Notes under the pieces: model-generated | Databases searched by the model: none | What the model was told of the DNA's origin: nothing | What the model saw: the letters and a program-made list of their open reading frames with translations, nothing else | Shown: positions 35,501 to 44,747 of the stretch, in pieces | How the letters are laid out: each line of letters opens with the position of its first letter | Numbering within the stretch: the stretch's first letter is position 1 | From: Gluconacetobacter entanii | Lineage (GTDB): Bacteria; Pseudomonadota; Alphaproteobacteria; Acetobacterales; Acetobacteraceae | Direction of reading: 5' to 3' | NCBI RefSeq assembly: GCF_003206495.1 | Contig: NZ_NKUF01000002.1 | Location: 1 to 64,000, forward strand | Length of the DNA: 64,000 nucleotides | Program-made: the position numbers and the translations under genes

Positions 35501-36572
35501 CGAGGCACAGCAGTCCCTGGCCTTTCAGGCTGGCGCATGCCCGTTCCGCCGCCGTCTGCGACAGGCCCGCCAGTCGCGCGCGATAGACCTGCGTGCCGCG
35601 TGCGCTGGTGATGGGGATCACCATGCTGCGTGCGCCCTGCAGGAGGGTGAAGTCGCCCTGCCGCGCCATGGTGGTGGCGAAACGGGCCTGCCCCTCGGTG
35701 GAGAAGGCGCCGACCTGCACGCTCCATGCGCCATAATTGACGCCCGCGCCCGATGTCGCCGTCACTGTCATGCCCGTGCAGCGTGCCGAAGGGTCATAGG
35801 CCGCATTCGGGTCCTGTGCGCAGCCAGTGGACGGTGCGGGGGCGTGTGTCGTGGGGGCGGGCGGATTGAGGGTCGCATATTGCAGCACGGCATGCTGGTT
35901 GCGCCCGCCCAGCGCCACGGGGGTACGGGTCACGGGCTGTCCCGGCCCGGCATAGATCGCAAGAGGGCCGCTCAGCGCCACGGCATTGCCGAGGTTGGGC
36001 GTGATGATCTTCAGGTAGCGCACGGTCTGGCTGGGCAGCGGGCGGCCATCCTCCAGATAGTCGTTCAGCCGTTCGATCCCCGCATTGTACGCCGCAAGGA
36101 ATCCCGGCGCGCCATACAGGCCATACAGCGTGCGGATATAGGCCGTGCCCGCCAGGATGTTGTTGCGTGGCTCGTACGGGTCCGAACCGAGATGGTTGCG
36201 CTTCTGCATGTCGCCATAGGTCTGCGGCATCAACTGCATCAGGCCCATCGCGCCACTGGCGGAGGTGATGGGATGGCCGTCCATGTATTCGTGTCCGCCC
36301 GATTCCTTCTGGATGACGGCGCGGATCCATGGCTGCGGCACGGAAAAGCGGTTCGAGGCCTCCTCGATATAGGGTTTCCACGGGTCATCGGCCGGGCCGG
36401 GCGCGCGGTAGGCCCCGCTGGCGGGGTAATAGCGCGAGTAGCGTGACGTGCCGGTCTGCGGGGTGGAGGCACAGCCCGCCAGAACCAGCGCCGCACACCC
36501 CAGAAGGGTGGCCGCGCGCAGGGAAGGGGACAGTGCGGGAAGGCGGAGGGAGGCGGATTTCAGATCAGGCAC
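35481..36572 (-). CDS. Lytic transglycosylase lipoprotein with C-terminal SPOR-like region
   Basis: A 363-residue envelope enzyme that cleaves peptidoglycan glycan strands. The lipobox LAGCAS is near residue 34. The SLT domain (about 65-200) has the catalytic glutamate in VIQKESGG, then SGAMGLMQLMPQTY and AAYNAG. A Pro-rich linker precedes a C-terminal SPOR-like domain (GAWSVQVGAFSTEGQARFA, about 280-363), which binds denuded glycan at the septum. Its 3' end overlaps the GH3 gene's 3' end by 20 bases; it overlaps the end of the DUF1489 gene by 13 bases. Confidence 0.9.
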   Translation of the reverse strand: MPDLKSASLRLPALSPSLRAATLLGCAALVLAGCASTPQTGTSRYSRYYPASGAYRAPGPADDPWKPYIEEASNRFSVPQPWIRAVIQKESGGHEYMDGHPITSASGAMGLMQLMPQTYGDMQKRNHLGSDPYEPRNNILAGTAYIRTLYGLYGAPGFLAAYNAGIERLNDYLEDGRPLPSQTVRYLKIITPNLGNAVALSGPLAIYAGPGQPVTRTPVALGGRNQHAVLQYATLNPPAPTTHAPAPSTGCAQDPNAAYDPSARCTGMTVTATSGAGVNYGAWSVQVGAFSTEGQARFATTMARQGDFTLLQGARSMVIPITSARGTQVYRARLAGLSQTAAERACASLKGQGLLCLVIRPGM

Positions 36573-37006
36573 AACGCAGCCAGTTCGCGACGCATGTCAT
36601 CGGGCAGGGTATCTCCATTGGGGTCGAAATGGCCAAGGTCGGCCGGCGCGTCGGCCGCACGCAGGTAGCGCCACCCCTGAAAGGGGCGCATGCTGCGCGG
36701 GACGACCGGCACGATCTGCGGATCGAGCGTGATCAGCGCGCAGGCCACGCCGTCATCGCGGGTGTCGGGGCGGATGCCGGTGATGCGCTGGCGGCACATG
36801 ATCATCCCCGCGATGACGCGGTACAGCGACCCGCCCTCCAGGATTTCCGCCGCGCGGCGGGGGAACATGCGCGTGCGCAGCCATGGCTGCCCCGCGGGCG
36901 TCGTCCCGTCCAGCCCGTCGCGTGGCACCGGCGGTTCCACCTGCTGGCGCAGGGCGAGTTCGGGCAGGCTGTTCACCCCCACCGCCAGCTTGACCATATG
37001 CAGCAT
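36560..37006 (-). CDS. DUF1489 family protein
   Basis: A 148-residue cytosolic protein with the family's strings: MVKLAVGVNSLPEL, TRMFPRRAAEILEGGSLYRVIAG, MCRQRITGI and PFQGWRYLRAADAPADL. The family is confined mostly to alphaproteobacteria and has no known function. It is translated close to the lytic transglycosylase gene (13-base overlap) and follows the nucleoside hydrolase gene by 17 bases. Confidence 0.88.
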   Translation of the reverse strand: MLHMVKLAVGVNSLPELALRQQVEPPVPRDGLDGTTPAGQPWLRTRMFPRRAAEILEGGSLYRVIAGMIMCRQRITGIRPDTRDDGVACALITLDPQIVPVVPRSMRPFQGWRYLRAADAPADLGHFDPNGDTLPDDMRRELAALCLI

Positions 37007-37023
37007 CGCGCGCTCCCCGCCGT

Positions 37024-38151
37024 TCAGTGGCGTGCCGGGGCGGCAGCGGGCAGGTCGGTCTGCGCCTCCTGCGCGAAGGTGGCGCGGAAACGCGCGGCAT
37101 CGACGCTGCGCACGACATGGACGCGGCGCACCCCCTGCTTTTTTGGGGCAAGCTGTTCGGGCCAGACATAGGCATGGCCGTAATTCGGTCCGTGTGTCAG
37201 GTCGATATCCATGAAGGCGTCAACCGATGACGTCACCAGCGACGGGTCGGCGGCGATGGCGGTCGTCAGTTCGTCCCACATCGGCAGCGGTTCGTAATAT
37301 TTTCCCAGATACTGCGTCATCGGCGTCACCTTGCGCGTGATCTGCGCAAGGTAGTCGCGCGTCATCATCAGGTCGTTCGACACGCTGCCGACCACCGTGA
37401 CCGACGCCCATGGCGCGGTCAGGGCGATGTGGGCGGCCTCCGGGTCGAAGATCATGTTGAAGTCGGAGGCGAAGTCCGCATTGCCCGTCACCGACATCAT
37501 GCTGGTGTCGAGCATGCCGCCCATGAAGATCAACTGCTTCGCCGTCGCGGCAAAGGTCGGGTCCAGCCGGATGGCCAGCGCAAGGTTCGTCAGCGGCCCC
37601 GCCGCGACAATGGTGACCTGGTGCGGGTGGGCATGGACCTGTTCGATCAGGAACTGCGCCGCGTTCTGCGCGATGGGCCGCATGTGGGGCATGCCCTCCT
37701 TCAGCGGGGGCACGGCGGGCTGTTCGTCGGGGATGTGCTCGATACTGCCCAGGCCGCCCCACGCGCCCTTCCACGGCATCGTGCCGAACTGGTGTTCATG
37801 TTCGCGCAGTGCCGCGACCGTGTTGACCAGAGGGTAGACCGCGCCATCGGCCACCGGGATGTCGGTGCGGCCGATGATCTCCAGGAACCGGCGCAGGTGG
37901 GCGGATTCGGCGTTTTCCCAGTCATCGCCACTGACGACGCTAAAGCCGAGCACGCGCACATGCGGATTGAACAAAAGCGGGATGATCGATTGCTGGTCCG
38001 ACCCGCCGGGGCCGAGGAAATCGTTATCCTCGATCACCAGTTCGGGCCCGGGTGTTGCTGCATGGGCCAGCACCGGCAGGGCGGCGCACAGGGCCGTTCC
38101 CGCCACAAGCGCCAGGGCCTTCAGCATGGCGGGAAATGATGGGCGCGACAT
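37024..38151 (-). CDS. Exported nucleoside-hydrolase-like protein
   Basis: A 375-residue protein with a clear signal peptide (ending LAHAA near residue 31) and the nucleoside hydrolase fold: VTIVAAGPLTNLALAIR, IFMGGML, NMIFDPEAAHIAL. The canonical DTDPGxDDA is replaced by IEDNDFLGPGGSDQQ, so the calcium-pentose site is altered. It may hydrolyse nucleosides in the periplasm or act on another ribosyl compound. The ATG at 38151 fits the signal peptide. It heads the gene run with DUF1489 and the lytic transglycosylase. Confidence 0.82.
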   Translation of the reverse strand: MSRPSFPAMLKALALVAGTALCAALPVLAHAATPGPELVIEDNDFLGPGGSDQQSIIPLLFNPHVRVLGFSVVSGDDWENAESAHLRRFLEIIGRTDIPVADGAVYPLVNTVAALREHEHQFGTMPWKGAWGGLGSIEHIPDEQPAVPPLKEGMPHMRPIAQNAAQFLIEQVHAHPHQVTIVAAGPLTNLALAIRLDPTFAATAKQLIFMGGMLDTSMMSVTGNADFASDFNMIFDPEAAHIALTAPWASVTVVGSVSNDLMMTRDYLAQITRKVTPMTQYLGKYYEPLPMWDELTTAIAADPSLVTSSVDAFMDIDLTHGPNYGHAYVWPEQLAPKKQGVRRVHVVRSVDAARFRATFAQEAQTDLPAAAPARH

Positions 38152-38262
38152 GGATGCACGGGACACAGCTTGGTTCCTTCCCTGACCTTGGGGGCGCAGT
38201 CTAGCCAGTTTGTGGCCCGGTGCCATACCATCCGCGCTCACTGTGTTGATACGTCATGGTTT

Positions 38263-38305
38263 CCAAAGGGCAATGCCCTTTGGCGGGTTTCAGGGCAGCG
38301 CCCTG
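38263..38305. repeat. Second type of two-hairpin palindromic repeat
   Basis: CCAAAGGGC-AAT-GCCCTTTGG (38263-38283) and CAGGGC-AGC-GCCCTG (38291-38305) are two perfect hairpins seven bases apart. No T-run follows either. It lies between the nucleoside hydrolase start and the hemW end and differs from the 83-bp family. Confidence 0.75.
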
Positions 38306-38326
38306 AGCCGTTGCATCGCCCCCTGC

Positions 38327-39556
38327 CTAGGCCACCAGCGCGGCCAGCAGGCTCTCCAGCCGCAACCGCCCTTCCGCCGTGGCGCGCAGCCGTGCCCCGC
38401 CTTCACCCCATTGCAGATAGCCTTCCTCCAGCGCGGCGAGCAGGATGTCAGGTTCCGTCGCCTCGATCAGGTCCATGCCCGTGCGTCGTGCGAAACGGTC
38501 GGCCGCGATCCCTTCATCAAGGCGCAATCCCATCAGCAGCATCTCGCGCGCTTTCTCACGCGGGGAAAGTGCCTCCTCATGTGTCGTGCCGGTGCCTGCC
38601 TGCTCCACCCGTTCGGCCCAGGGTTCGGGCGCGCGGTGGCGGCGCGTGGCATGGGTGACGCCGTCGAACGTCATGCGCCCATGCGCCCCCGGCCCGATGC
38701 CCAGATAGTCGCCATAGCGCCAGTAGGTCAGGTTATGGCGGCTTTCCGCCCCCGGCCGGGCATAGTTCGAGACCTCATACCCCAGCAGTCCGTGCCGCGC
38801 CGCCACGCTGGCCGTTTCCTCATACAGGCGGGCGGCGAGTTCGTCGTCGGGCAGGCGGAAGCGGTCCTGCCGGTAGAGGCTTTCGAAGCGCGTGCCCGGC
38901 TCGATCGTCAACTGGTAGAGCGAGAGATGGTCGGAGACGAGACCGAGCGCCTGATTGAGTTCTGTCCGCCACGACGCCAGCGACTGCCCCGGCCGGGCAT
39001 AGATCAGGTCGAACGAGATGCGCCCGAACAGTGCACGCGCCTGCTCCAGTGCCGCGATCGCCTGTGGCACGCTGTGTTCGCGCCCCAGAAAGCGCAGGGC
39101 TTCGGGGTCGAGGCTCTGCAATCCCACCGAAATCCGGTTCACCCCGCTGTCGCGAAAGGCGCGCAGGCGTCCGGTCTCCACACTGGTGGGGTTGGCCTCC
39201 AGCGTGATCTCGATCTCCGGGGACAGGCGGAACAGGCGGCCCGCATCCTCCAGCAGGCCGGCGACGGTTGCGGGGTCCATCAGCGAGGGCGTGCCCCCGC
39301 CAAGGAAGATGGAGCCCAGCACCGGGCGGCGGTCCGGCGTGGCCCCGATGCGCGCGGCCTCGTGCGCCAGTTCGCGGCGCAGGGCATTGCCAAAGCGCGC
39401 CTGCGGGATGACGTCGCGCACATGGCTGTTGAAATCGCAGTACGGGCACTTCGACAGGCAGAACGGCCAGTGCACGTACAGCGCCAGCGTCTCCCCCGCA
39501 TCCGGCGCGGGGCGGGGGAAAGGCGCGTCAGATGGCAAGGCTGACGCCAAGTTCAA
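38327..39556 (-). CDS. hemW: HemW-type radical SAM heme chaperone
   Basis: A 409-residue radical SAM protein. The 4Fe-4S motif is [10 protein letters not shown] (C-x3-C-x2-C), preceded by the family's [25 protein letters not shown] and the C-terminal HemN-type domain follow. It was once annotated as anaerobic coproporphyrinogen oxidase, but this HemW branch lacks the extra cysteine and acts in heme handling. No ATG is available; a TTG at 39556 (or 39550, 39538) must start it, overlapping the 3' end of kup. Coupling to kup may explain the poor start site. Confidence 0.88.
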   Translation of the reverse strand: MNLASALPSDAPFPRPAPDAGETLALYVHWPFCLSKCPYCDFNSHVRDVIPQARFGNALRRELAHEAARIGATPDRRPVLGSIFLGGGTPSLMDPATVAGLLEDAGRLFRLSPEIEITLEANPTSVETGRLRAFRDSGVNRISVGLQSLDPEALRFLGREHSVPQAIAALEQARALFGRISFDLIYARPGQSLASWRTELNQALGLVSDHLSLYQLTIEPGTRFESLYRQDRFRLPDDELAARLYEETASVAARHGLLGYEVSNYARPGAESRHNLTYWRYGDYLGIGPGAHGRMTFDGVTHATRRHRAPEPWAERVEQAGTGTTHEEALSPREKAREMLLMGLRLDEGIAADRFARRTGMDLIEATEPDILLAALEEGYLQWGEGGARLRATAEGRLRLESLLAALVA

Positions 39557-41525
39557 CCACGCGGTCGGGCGGGATGCGGAAGAATTCGGTCGCCGGTGTC
39601 GCGTTGCGCGCCATCAGCAGGAACAGCGACATCCGCCAGCGCGACATCTTCGGCACGGAGGAACGGACCAGCAGTTCGCGGCTGGTGAAGTACGACGCCT
39701 GCAGCGCGTCGAATTCCAGCCCGCTGGCCTTCAGGTCCTCCAGCGCGCGGGGCAGGTTGGGCGTTTCCATGAAGCCGTAACGCAGGATGATGCGGTACAT
39801 GTCCGGGGCCAGTTCCTGCAACGCGACACGGTGGCCGCGATCGGCCTCCGGCTGGTCAAGGGTCTGGACCGTGACGAACAGGACATGGTCATGCAGCACC
39901 TTGTTGTGCTTGAGGTTGTGCAGCAGGCACGCGGGCACGAAATCCGGCGTCGCGGTCATGTACACCGCCGTTCCCGGCACGCGGATGATGCGCGATTGCG
40001 GCAGGCGCGCAAGGAACGAGTTCATCGGCATGCTGTCCTGCTTCTGCCGGTTCATGATCAGCAGGCGGCCCTTCTTCCACGTCGTCATCATCAGCGTCAG
40101 CACGATGCCCAGCAGCACCGGCACCCAGCCGCCCTGCGGGATCTTCATCGCGTTGGAGGCGAAGAAGGTGGTGTCGATGATGAAGAAGCCGCCGAACGTC
40201 GTGATCGCGGCCAGGCGCGACCAGTGGTACAGGCGGCGGAACACGACCATCGCCAGCACGCAGGTGCACATGAACGTGCCCGTCACCGCGATGCCATAGG
40301 CGGAGGCCAGGGCGTCGGAACTGCGGAAGCTGAGCACCAGCAGGAGCGCGCCGGTCATCAGGAAGCGGTTGAATTCCGGCAGGTAGATCTGGCCCTCTTC
40401 CTCCGCATTGGTGTGGGTGATGCGCATGCGCGGCAGGTAGCCAAGCTGGATGAGCTGCCGGCACAGCGAAAACCCGCCCGAAATCCCCGCCTGGCTGGCG
40501 ATGACGGTCGCGCAGGTGGACAGGATGATCATCGGCACCTGCAGCCAGTGCGGGCCAAGCAGGAAGAACGGGTTCGCCAGTGTGGCCGGGTGCGCGATGA
40601 TTAGCGCCCCCTGCCCGAGATAGTTGAGCGCAAGGCACGGCAGCACGCAGAACAGCCAGGCATAGCGGATGGGCTGGCGGCCGAAATGGCCCATGTCGGC
40701 ATACAGCGCCTCCGCCCCCGTGACCGACAGCACGACGGAGCCAAGGGCGATGAACGACAGCCAGCCGTGATAGATGATGAACTGCACCGCATAGGTGGGC
40801 GACACGGCAAGCAGGATGGCCGGATGCTGCACGATCTGCGTCAGGCCGAGGATGCCCAGAAGGCTGAACCACACCAGCATGATCGGGCCGAAGATGGTCC
40901 CCACCTTGCCCGTGCCATAGGACTGCACCGAAAACAGCCCCACCAGCACCACCAGCGCGATGGGAATGACCAGTTCGCGCGCGGCGGTGAAGCTGACCTC
41001 CAGCCCCTCCACCGCCGACAGGACGGAAATCGCGGGCGTGATCATGCCATCGCCGACGAACAGGCATGCGCCGCCGATCCCCACCATGCCCAGCGCCACG
41101 CGCAGGCGGTTGGTGGTGGCGACGCGCTGGGCCATCGACATCAGCGAGATGATGCCGCCTTCGCCATTATGGTCGGCGCGCATGATCAGGATGACGTATT
41201 TCACCGTCACGATCAGCAGCAGCGACCAGATGATGAGGCTGAGCACGCCGAGGATTTCCCACGGCTCGATCCTGTGATGCTGCGAGACGACCATGATGGT
41301 CGAACGCAGGGCGTAGATCGGGCTGGTGCCGATATCGCCGAACACCACGCCCAGCACGCCAAGCAGGGCGGCGAAGCCTACGGGGTTGGCGGCATGTTCG
41401 TGCTGGTCCGCGCCGTATTCGGTAACCTTCGACGGCCCCGTCGGGGAGGCGGCCCTGCCATCCGGAGCGGGGGCGGATGGCGTCGTCGAGGGTCCGGGGG
41501 CGTCAGGCCCCGTGGCTTGCGTCAT
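39528..41525 (-). CDS. kup: Kup potassium uptake transporter
   Basis: A 665-residue inner-membrane proton-coupled K+ importer. The start of the membrane region ([20 protein letters not shown]) is diagnostic; about 12 hydrophobic segments follow, and the last 150 residues are a soluble domain ([34 protein letters not shown]). The first 45 residues are Pro/Ala/Gly-rich and poorly conserved. It runs into hemW with a short overlap. Confidence 0.95.
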   Translation of the reverse strand: MTQATGPDAPGPSTTPSAPAPDGRAASPTGPSKVTEYGADQHEHAANPVGFAALLGVLGVVFGDIGTSPIYALRSTIMVVSQHHRIEPWEILGVLSLIIWSLLLIVTVKYVILIMRADHNGEGGIISLMSMAQRVATTNRLRVALGMVGIGGACLFVGDGMITPAISVLSAVEGLEVSFTAARELVIPIALVVLVGLFSVQSYGTGKVGTIFGPIMLVWFSLLGILGLTQIVQHPAILLAVSPTYAVQFIIYHGWLSFIALGSVVLSVTGAEALYADMGHFGRQPIRYAWLFCVLPCLALNYLGQGALIIAHPATLANPFFLLGPHWLQVPMIILSTCATVIASQAGISGGFSLCRQLIQLGYLPRMRITHTNAEEEGQIYLPEFNRFLMTGALLLVLSFRSSDALASAYGIAVTGTFMCTCVLAMVVFRRLYHWSRLAAITTFGGFFIIDTTFFASNAMKIPQGGWVPVLLGIVLTLMMTTWKKGRLLIMNRQKQDSMPMNSFLARLPQSRIIRVPGTAVYMTATPDFVPACLLHNLKHNKVLHDHVLFVTVQTLDQPEADRGHRVALQELAPDMYRIILRYGFMETPNLPRALEDLKASGLEFDALQASYFTSRELLVRSSVPKMSRWRMSLFLLMARNATPATEFFRIPPDRVVELGVSLAI

Positions 41526-41648
41526 GTCGTGACAGCTCCGCGGCAGTGAATGTCAAGAAATACAGGCTGTATCATGCCCGGTACTTTTGCATACCCACAA
41601 GCGGGTGGGGCATCAAGGCCCGTCTCCGTACAGGTGCCATGCCGGGCT

Positions 41649-42374
41649 TCAGGACGGGTGGGCCGGGCGGGGGCCGAAAATGGCGCTGCCGACGCGCACA
41701 TGCGTCGCACCGGCGGCGATGGCCTGCTCGAAATCCGCCGACATTCCCATGGAAACCACGCCCAGCCCGTGCCGTCGCGCCATGGCCGCCAGCGTGCGGA
41801 AATGCGGCATGGGGTCCTGATCGACGGGGGGAATGCACATCAGGCCGGCCACGGCATCGCCAAAGCGCGCCATGGCTGCGGTGATGAACGCATCCGCATC
41901 CTCCACCGCGACGCCGGATTTCTGCGTCTCGTCCACCGTATTGACCTGCACCAGCAGTTGCGGCATCCGCCCCGCCCGGTCGGCCGCGCGCGCGATGGCG
42001 TCGCACAGGGCAGGCCGGTCGAGGCTTTCGATCATGTCGGCGATGCGCACGGCCTCCAGCGCCTTGTTGGTCTGCAGGCCGCCGATGATGTTCAGCCGCA
42101 GGTCCGGCCACTGCGTGCGCAGGGGCGGGAATTTTGCCGCCGCCTCCTGCACGCGGTTTTCGCCGAACGTCATCTGCCCCGCCCGCAGCGCCGCGACCAC
42201 GCTTTCGCGGGGGTGGAACTTCGACACTGCGACCAGCGTGATGTCCGCGGGATCGCGCCCCGCCCTGTGTGCCGCCGCCGCGATACGCGCCCGCACCGCC
42301 GCAAGCGCCGTGGCGATGTCGTGGCCCGTGGCCGTGTCCTGCGGCGTGGTCGCTGGCATGGATGTGTCGTGCAC
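41649..42374 (-). CDS. YggS-type PLP-binding protein
   Basis: A 241-residue single-domain PLP protein of the YggS/PROSC family that buffers pyridoxal phosphate. The PLP lysine is in LVAVSKFHP; GENRVQEA, IGGLQTNK, and the late SMGMSADFEQAIAAGATHVRVGSAIFG are all typical. The GTG at 42374 was chosen because AAGGGGA lies about seven bases upstream; the next ATG (42359) would lose five residues. It diverges from rsmB by 270 bases. Confidence 0.92.
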   Translation of the reverse strand: MHDTSMPATTPQDTATGHDIATALAAVRARIAAAAHRAGRDPADITLVAVSKFHPRESVVAALRAGQMTFGENRVQEAAAKFPPLRTQWPDLRLNIIGGLQTNKALEAVRIADMIESLDRPALCDAIARAADRAGRMPQLLVQVNTVDETQKSGVAVEDADAFITAAMARFGDAVAGLMCIPPVDQDPMPHFRTLAAMARRHGLGVVSMGMSADFEQAIAAGATHVRVGSAIFGPRPAHPS

Positions 42375-42643
42375 GCTGCTGTCCCCTTTTTCGGAAATCC
42401 GACTGCCGTGGTCCGTGGCCGTCCCAAGGTTGCGCGTGGCGGCGCTCGCGGGTCCGTGTTGCGGTATCCTGACTGCGATATCATGGCGGGGGGCTGCTGT
42501 CATTGGGCGGCGGGATGGTAAAAATCCATGCGCCGGGGGTGGCGGCGCGGGCGCGGGCGTGTCATGTGCGGGGCACGCGGGTGCCGCAGCGCAGGCGGCA
42601 TGCAGTTTTCGATGGTTTGATGAGTTCCGAAGCAGGATAGACA

Positions 42644-43957
42644 ATGAAACAGACGTCCGCACCCCGTTCGTCCGGACGCCGCGCCGCAGGCCGTGGCGCG
42701 CAGGCGGCAGCCGACCCGACGCGCGATATCGCCTTCGACATCGTCACCGGCGTGATCGAGCACCGGCGCATGCTTGAAACCTCCATGGAAAACTCGGCCG
42801 CCGCGCGGGATGCGGAACCACGCGACCGGGCCGCCGCCCATCGCCTCGGCGCCTCGGTCCTGCGGCACATGGGCACCGCGACGGAGGTGCTCTCGCCCTT
42901 CCTGAAAAAGGAACCGCCCGAACCCGTGCGCGCCGTGCTGCTGATTGGCGTGGCGCAACTCCTGTTCCTTGGCACGCCGGTGCATGCGGCGGTGGCGACG
43001 TCGGTCGCACTGGCGCGCAGGCGCGGCCTCGCCCCGTTTGCGGGGCTGGTGAATGCCGTCCTGCGCCGCATCGCGCAGAAGGGGGATGCCTGCCTTGACG
43101 GGCTGGACCAGGAACGCCTCGACGTGCCGCCCTGGCTGTGGACGTCGTGGGGGCGCATGGCGCGTCCCATCGCCGCGGCGCTGGGGATGGAACCGCCGCT
43201 CGACCTGTCGATGCGCCCGGGGTGCCTGCCCCCGCCGGGGGGCGAGGTGCTGCCCAACGGCACCGTGCGTTTCCCCGCCGGCACGCGCGTGACCGAACTG
43301 CCCGGTTTCGCCGAAGGCGCGTTCTGGGTGCAGGACGCGGCGGCGACCCTGCCCGCGCGTCTGCTGGATGTGAAGGCGGGCGAGCGCGTGGCCGACCTGT
43401 GCGCCGCACCCGGCGGCAAGACCGCGCAGCTTGCCTTTGCCGGGGCGCAGGTCACGGCGGTCGAACGCGACGCCCGCCGGGTGGAACGGCTGCAGGCCAA
43501 CCTTGCGCGCCTGAAACTGTCGGAGACGGTGCGCGTGGTGCAGGCGGACGCGACGCAGTGGCGGCCCGAGGCGCCGCTTGATGCCGTGCTGCTTGATGCG
43601 CCATGTTCGGCCACGGGCACGGTGCGGCGCCACCCGGACGCCCTGTGGATCAAGCGTCCGCGCGATCTGGCGGCGCTTGCGGCGGGGCAGCAGGCGCTGC
43701 TCAAGGCGGCGCGCGACATGCTGCGCCCGGGCGGGCGTCTGGTCTACGCGGTCTGCTCGCTCCAGCCGGAGGAAGGCCCCGCCTGCGCCCGTGCTGCTGA
43801 GGAGATGGGCCTGATCGCCGATCCCTTCACGCCGGAGGAACTGTCCTTCCTGCCGCAGGCCCGCACAAGCGAGGGCTGGCTGCGCACCCATCCGGGCCTG
43901 TGGGCGGAGCAGGGCGGCATGGACGGATTCTTCGCCGCGCGCTTCCGCAGGGCCTGA
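42644..43957 (+). CDS. rsmB: 16S rRNA m5C967 methyltransferase RsmB
   Basis: A 437-residue SAM-dependent enzyme. An N-terminal NusB-like domain (about 25-150) precedes the methyltransferase domain. Motif I is VADLCAAPGGKTAQLA; the two catalytic cysteines are in LLDAPCSATG and VYAVCSLQPEEG. The ATG has AGGATAG upstream. It is followed by rpe and the heparinase-like gene on the same strand. The basic Arg/Ala-rich first 25 residues are an unconserved leader. Confidence 0.93.
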   Translation: MKQTSAPRSSGRRAAGRGAQAAADPTRDIAFDIVTGVIEHRRMLETSMENSAAARDAEPRDRAAAHRLGASVLRHMGTATEVLSPFLKKEPPEPVRAVLLIGVAQLLFLGTPVHAAVATSVALARRRGLAPFAGLVNAVLRRIAQKGDACLDGLDQERLDVPPWLWTSWGRMARPIAAALGMEPPLDLSMRPGCLPPPGGEVLPNGTVRFPAGTRVTELPGFAEGAFWVQDAAATLPARLLDVKAGERVADLCAAPGGKTAQLAFAGAQVTAVERDARRVERLQANLARLKLSETVRVVQADATQWRPEAPLDAVLLDAPCSATGTVRRHPDALWIKRPRDLAALAAGQQALLKAARDMLRPGGRLVYAVCSLQPEEGPACARAAEEMGLIADPFTPEELSFLPQARTSEGWLRTHPGLWAEQGGMDGFFAARFRRA

Positions 43958-44017
43958 GTGCCGGGGGGATGTCGTAAAACTATGGCCTGCCTGCGATATT
44001 CCTGATACTAAAGGCGT

Positions 44018-44698
44018 ATGGCAGCCCTATCTTCTCCCCTTATCGCGCCGAGCGTGCTTTCGGCTGATTTTTCCCGCATGGCGGACGAAGTCGCCGCTGT
44101 CGAGAAGGCAGGGGCCGACTGGCTCCATCTTGATGTAATGGATGGCCATTTCGTCCCGAACCTGTCGATGGGGCCGCAACTGGTCAAGGCGCTGCGCCCG
44201 CGCTCGAAGCTTCCGTTCGACGTGCACCTGATGGTCGCCCCCGTCGATTCGTATATCGAGGCCTTTGCCAAGGCGGGCGCGGACCATATCCACATCCATG
44301 TGGAAGCCGGGCCGCATACCCACCGCTCCTTGCAGCATGTGCGCGACCATGGGGTGAAGGCGGGTGTCGCGATCTGCCCCGCCACGCCGCCGGAGGCCCT
44401 GGGCGAGGTGCTCGACCTTGTGGACGTGATCCTTGTCATGACGGTCAATCCCGGTTTCGGCGGGCAGAAGTTCCTGTCCAGCCAGTTGCCCAAGATCCGC
44501 ACCCTGCGGAAGATGGCCGACGCGACGGGCCGTGACATCCGCATTGGCGTTGATGGCGGGATCAATCCCGAAACCGCCGTCCTTGCGACACAGGCGGGCG
44601 CGGATGTGCTGATCGCCGGGACCTCGGTCTATGGGCAGGCCGATTACGCACATGCCATCGACGCCCTGCGCACAGGCGGGGCACCCCGCCCGGCGTGA
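44018..44698 (+). CDS. rpe: Ribulose-phosphate 3-epimerase
   Basis: A 226-residue TIM-barrel enzyme linking ribulose 5-phosphate and xylulose 5-phosphate in the pentose phosphate pathway, a main sugar route in acetic acid bacteria. Metal and catalytic residues appear in HLDVMDGHFVPNLS, FDVHLMV, TVNPGFGGQKF and GVDGGINPE. It lies 60 bases after rsmB. Confidence 0.97.
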   Translation: MAALSSPLIAPSVLSADFSRMADEVAAVEKAGADWLHLDVMDGHFVPNLSMGPQLVKALRPRSKLPFDVHLMVAPVDSYIEAFAKAGADHIHIHVEAGPHTHRSLQHVRDHGVKAGVAICPATPPEALGEVLDLVDVILVMTVNPGFGGQKFLSSQLPKIRTLRKMADATGRDIRIGVDGGINPETAVLATQAGADVLIAGTSVYGQADYAHAIDALRTGGAPRPA

Positions 44699-44747
44699 GG
44701 GGGACTTTCATCATCGTCCGGCGCACCGGTCGGGGGACGGGACGGAC

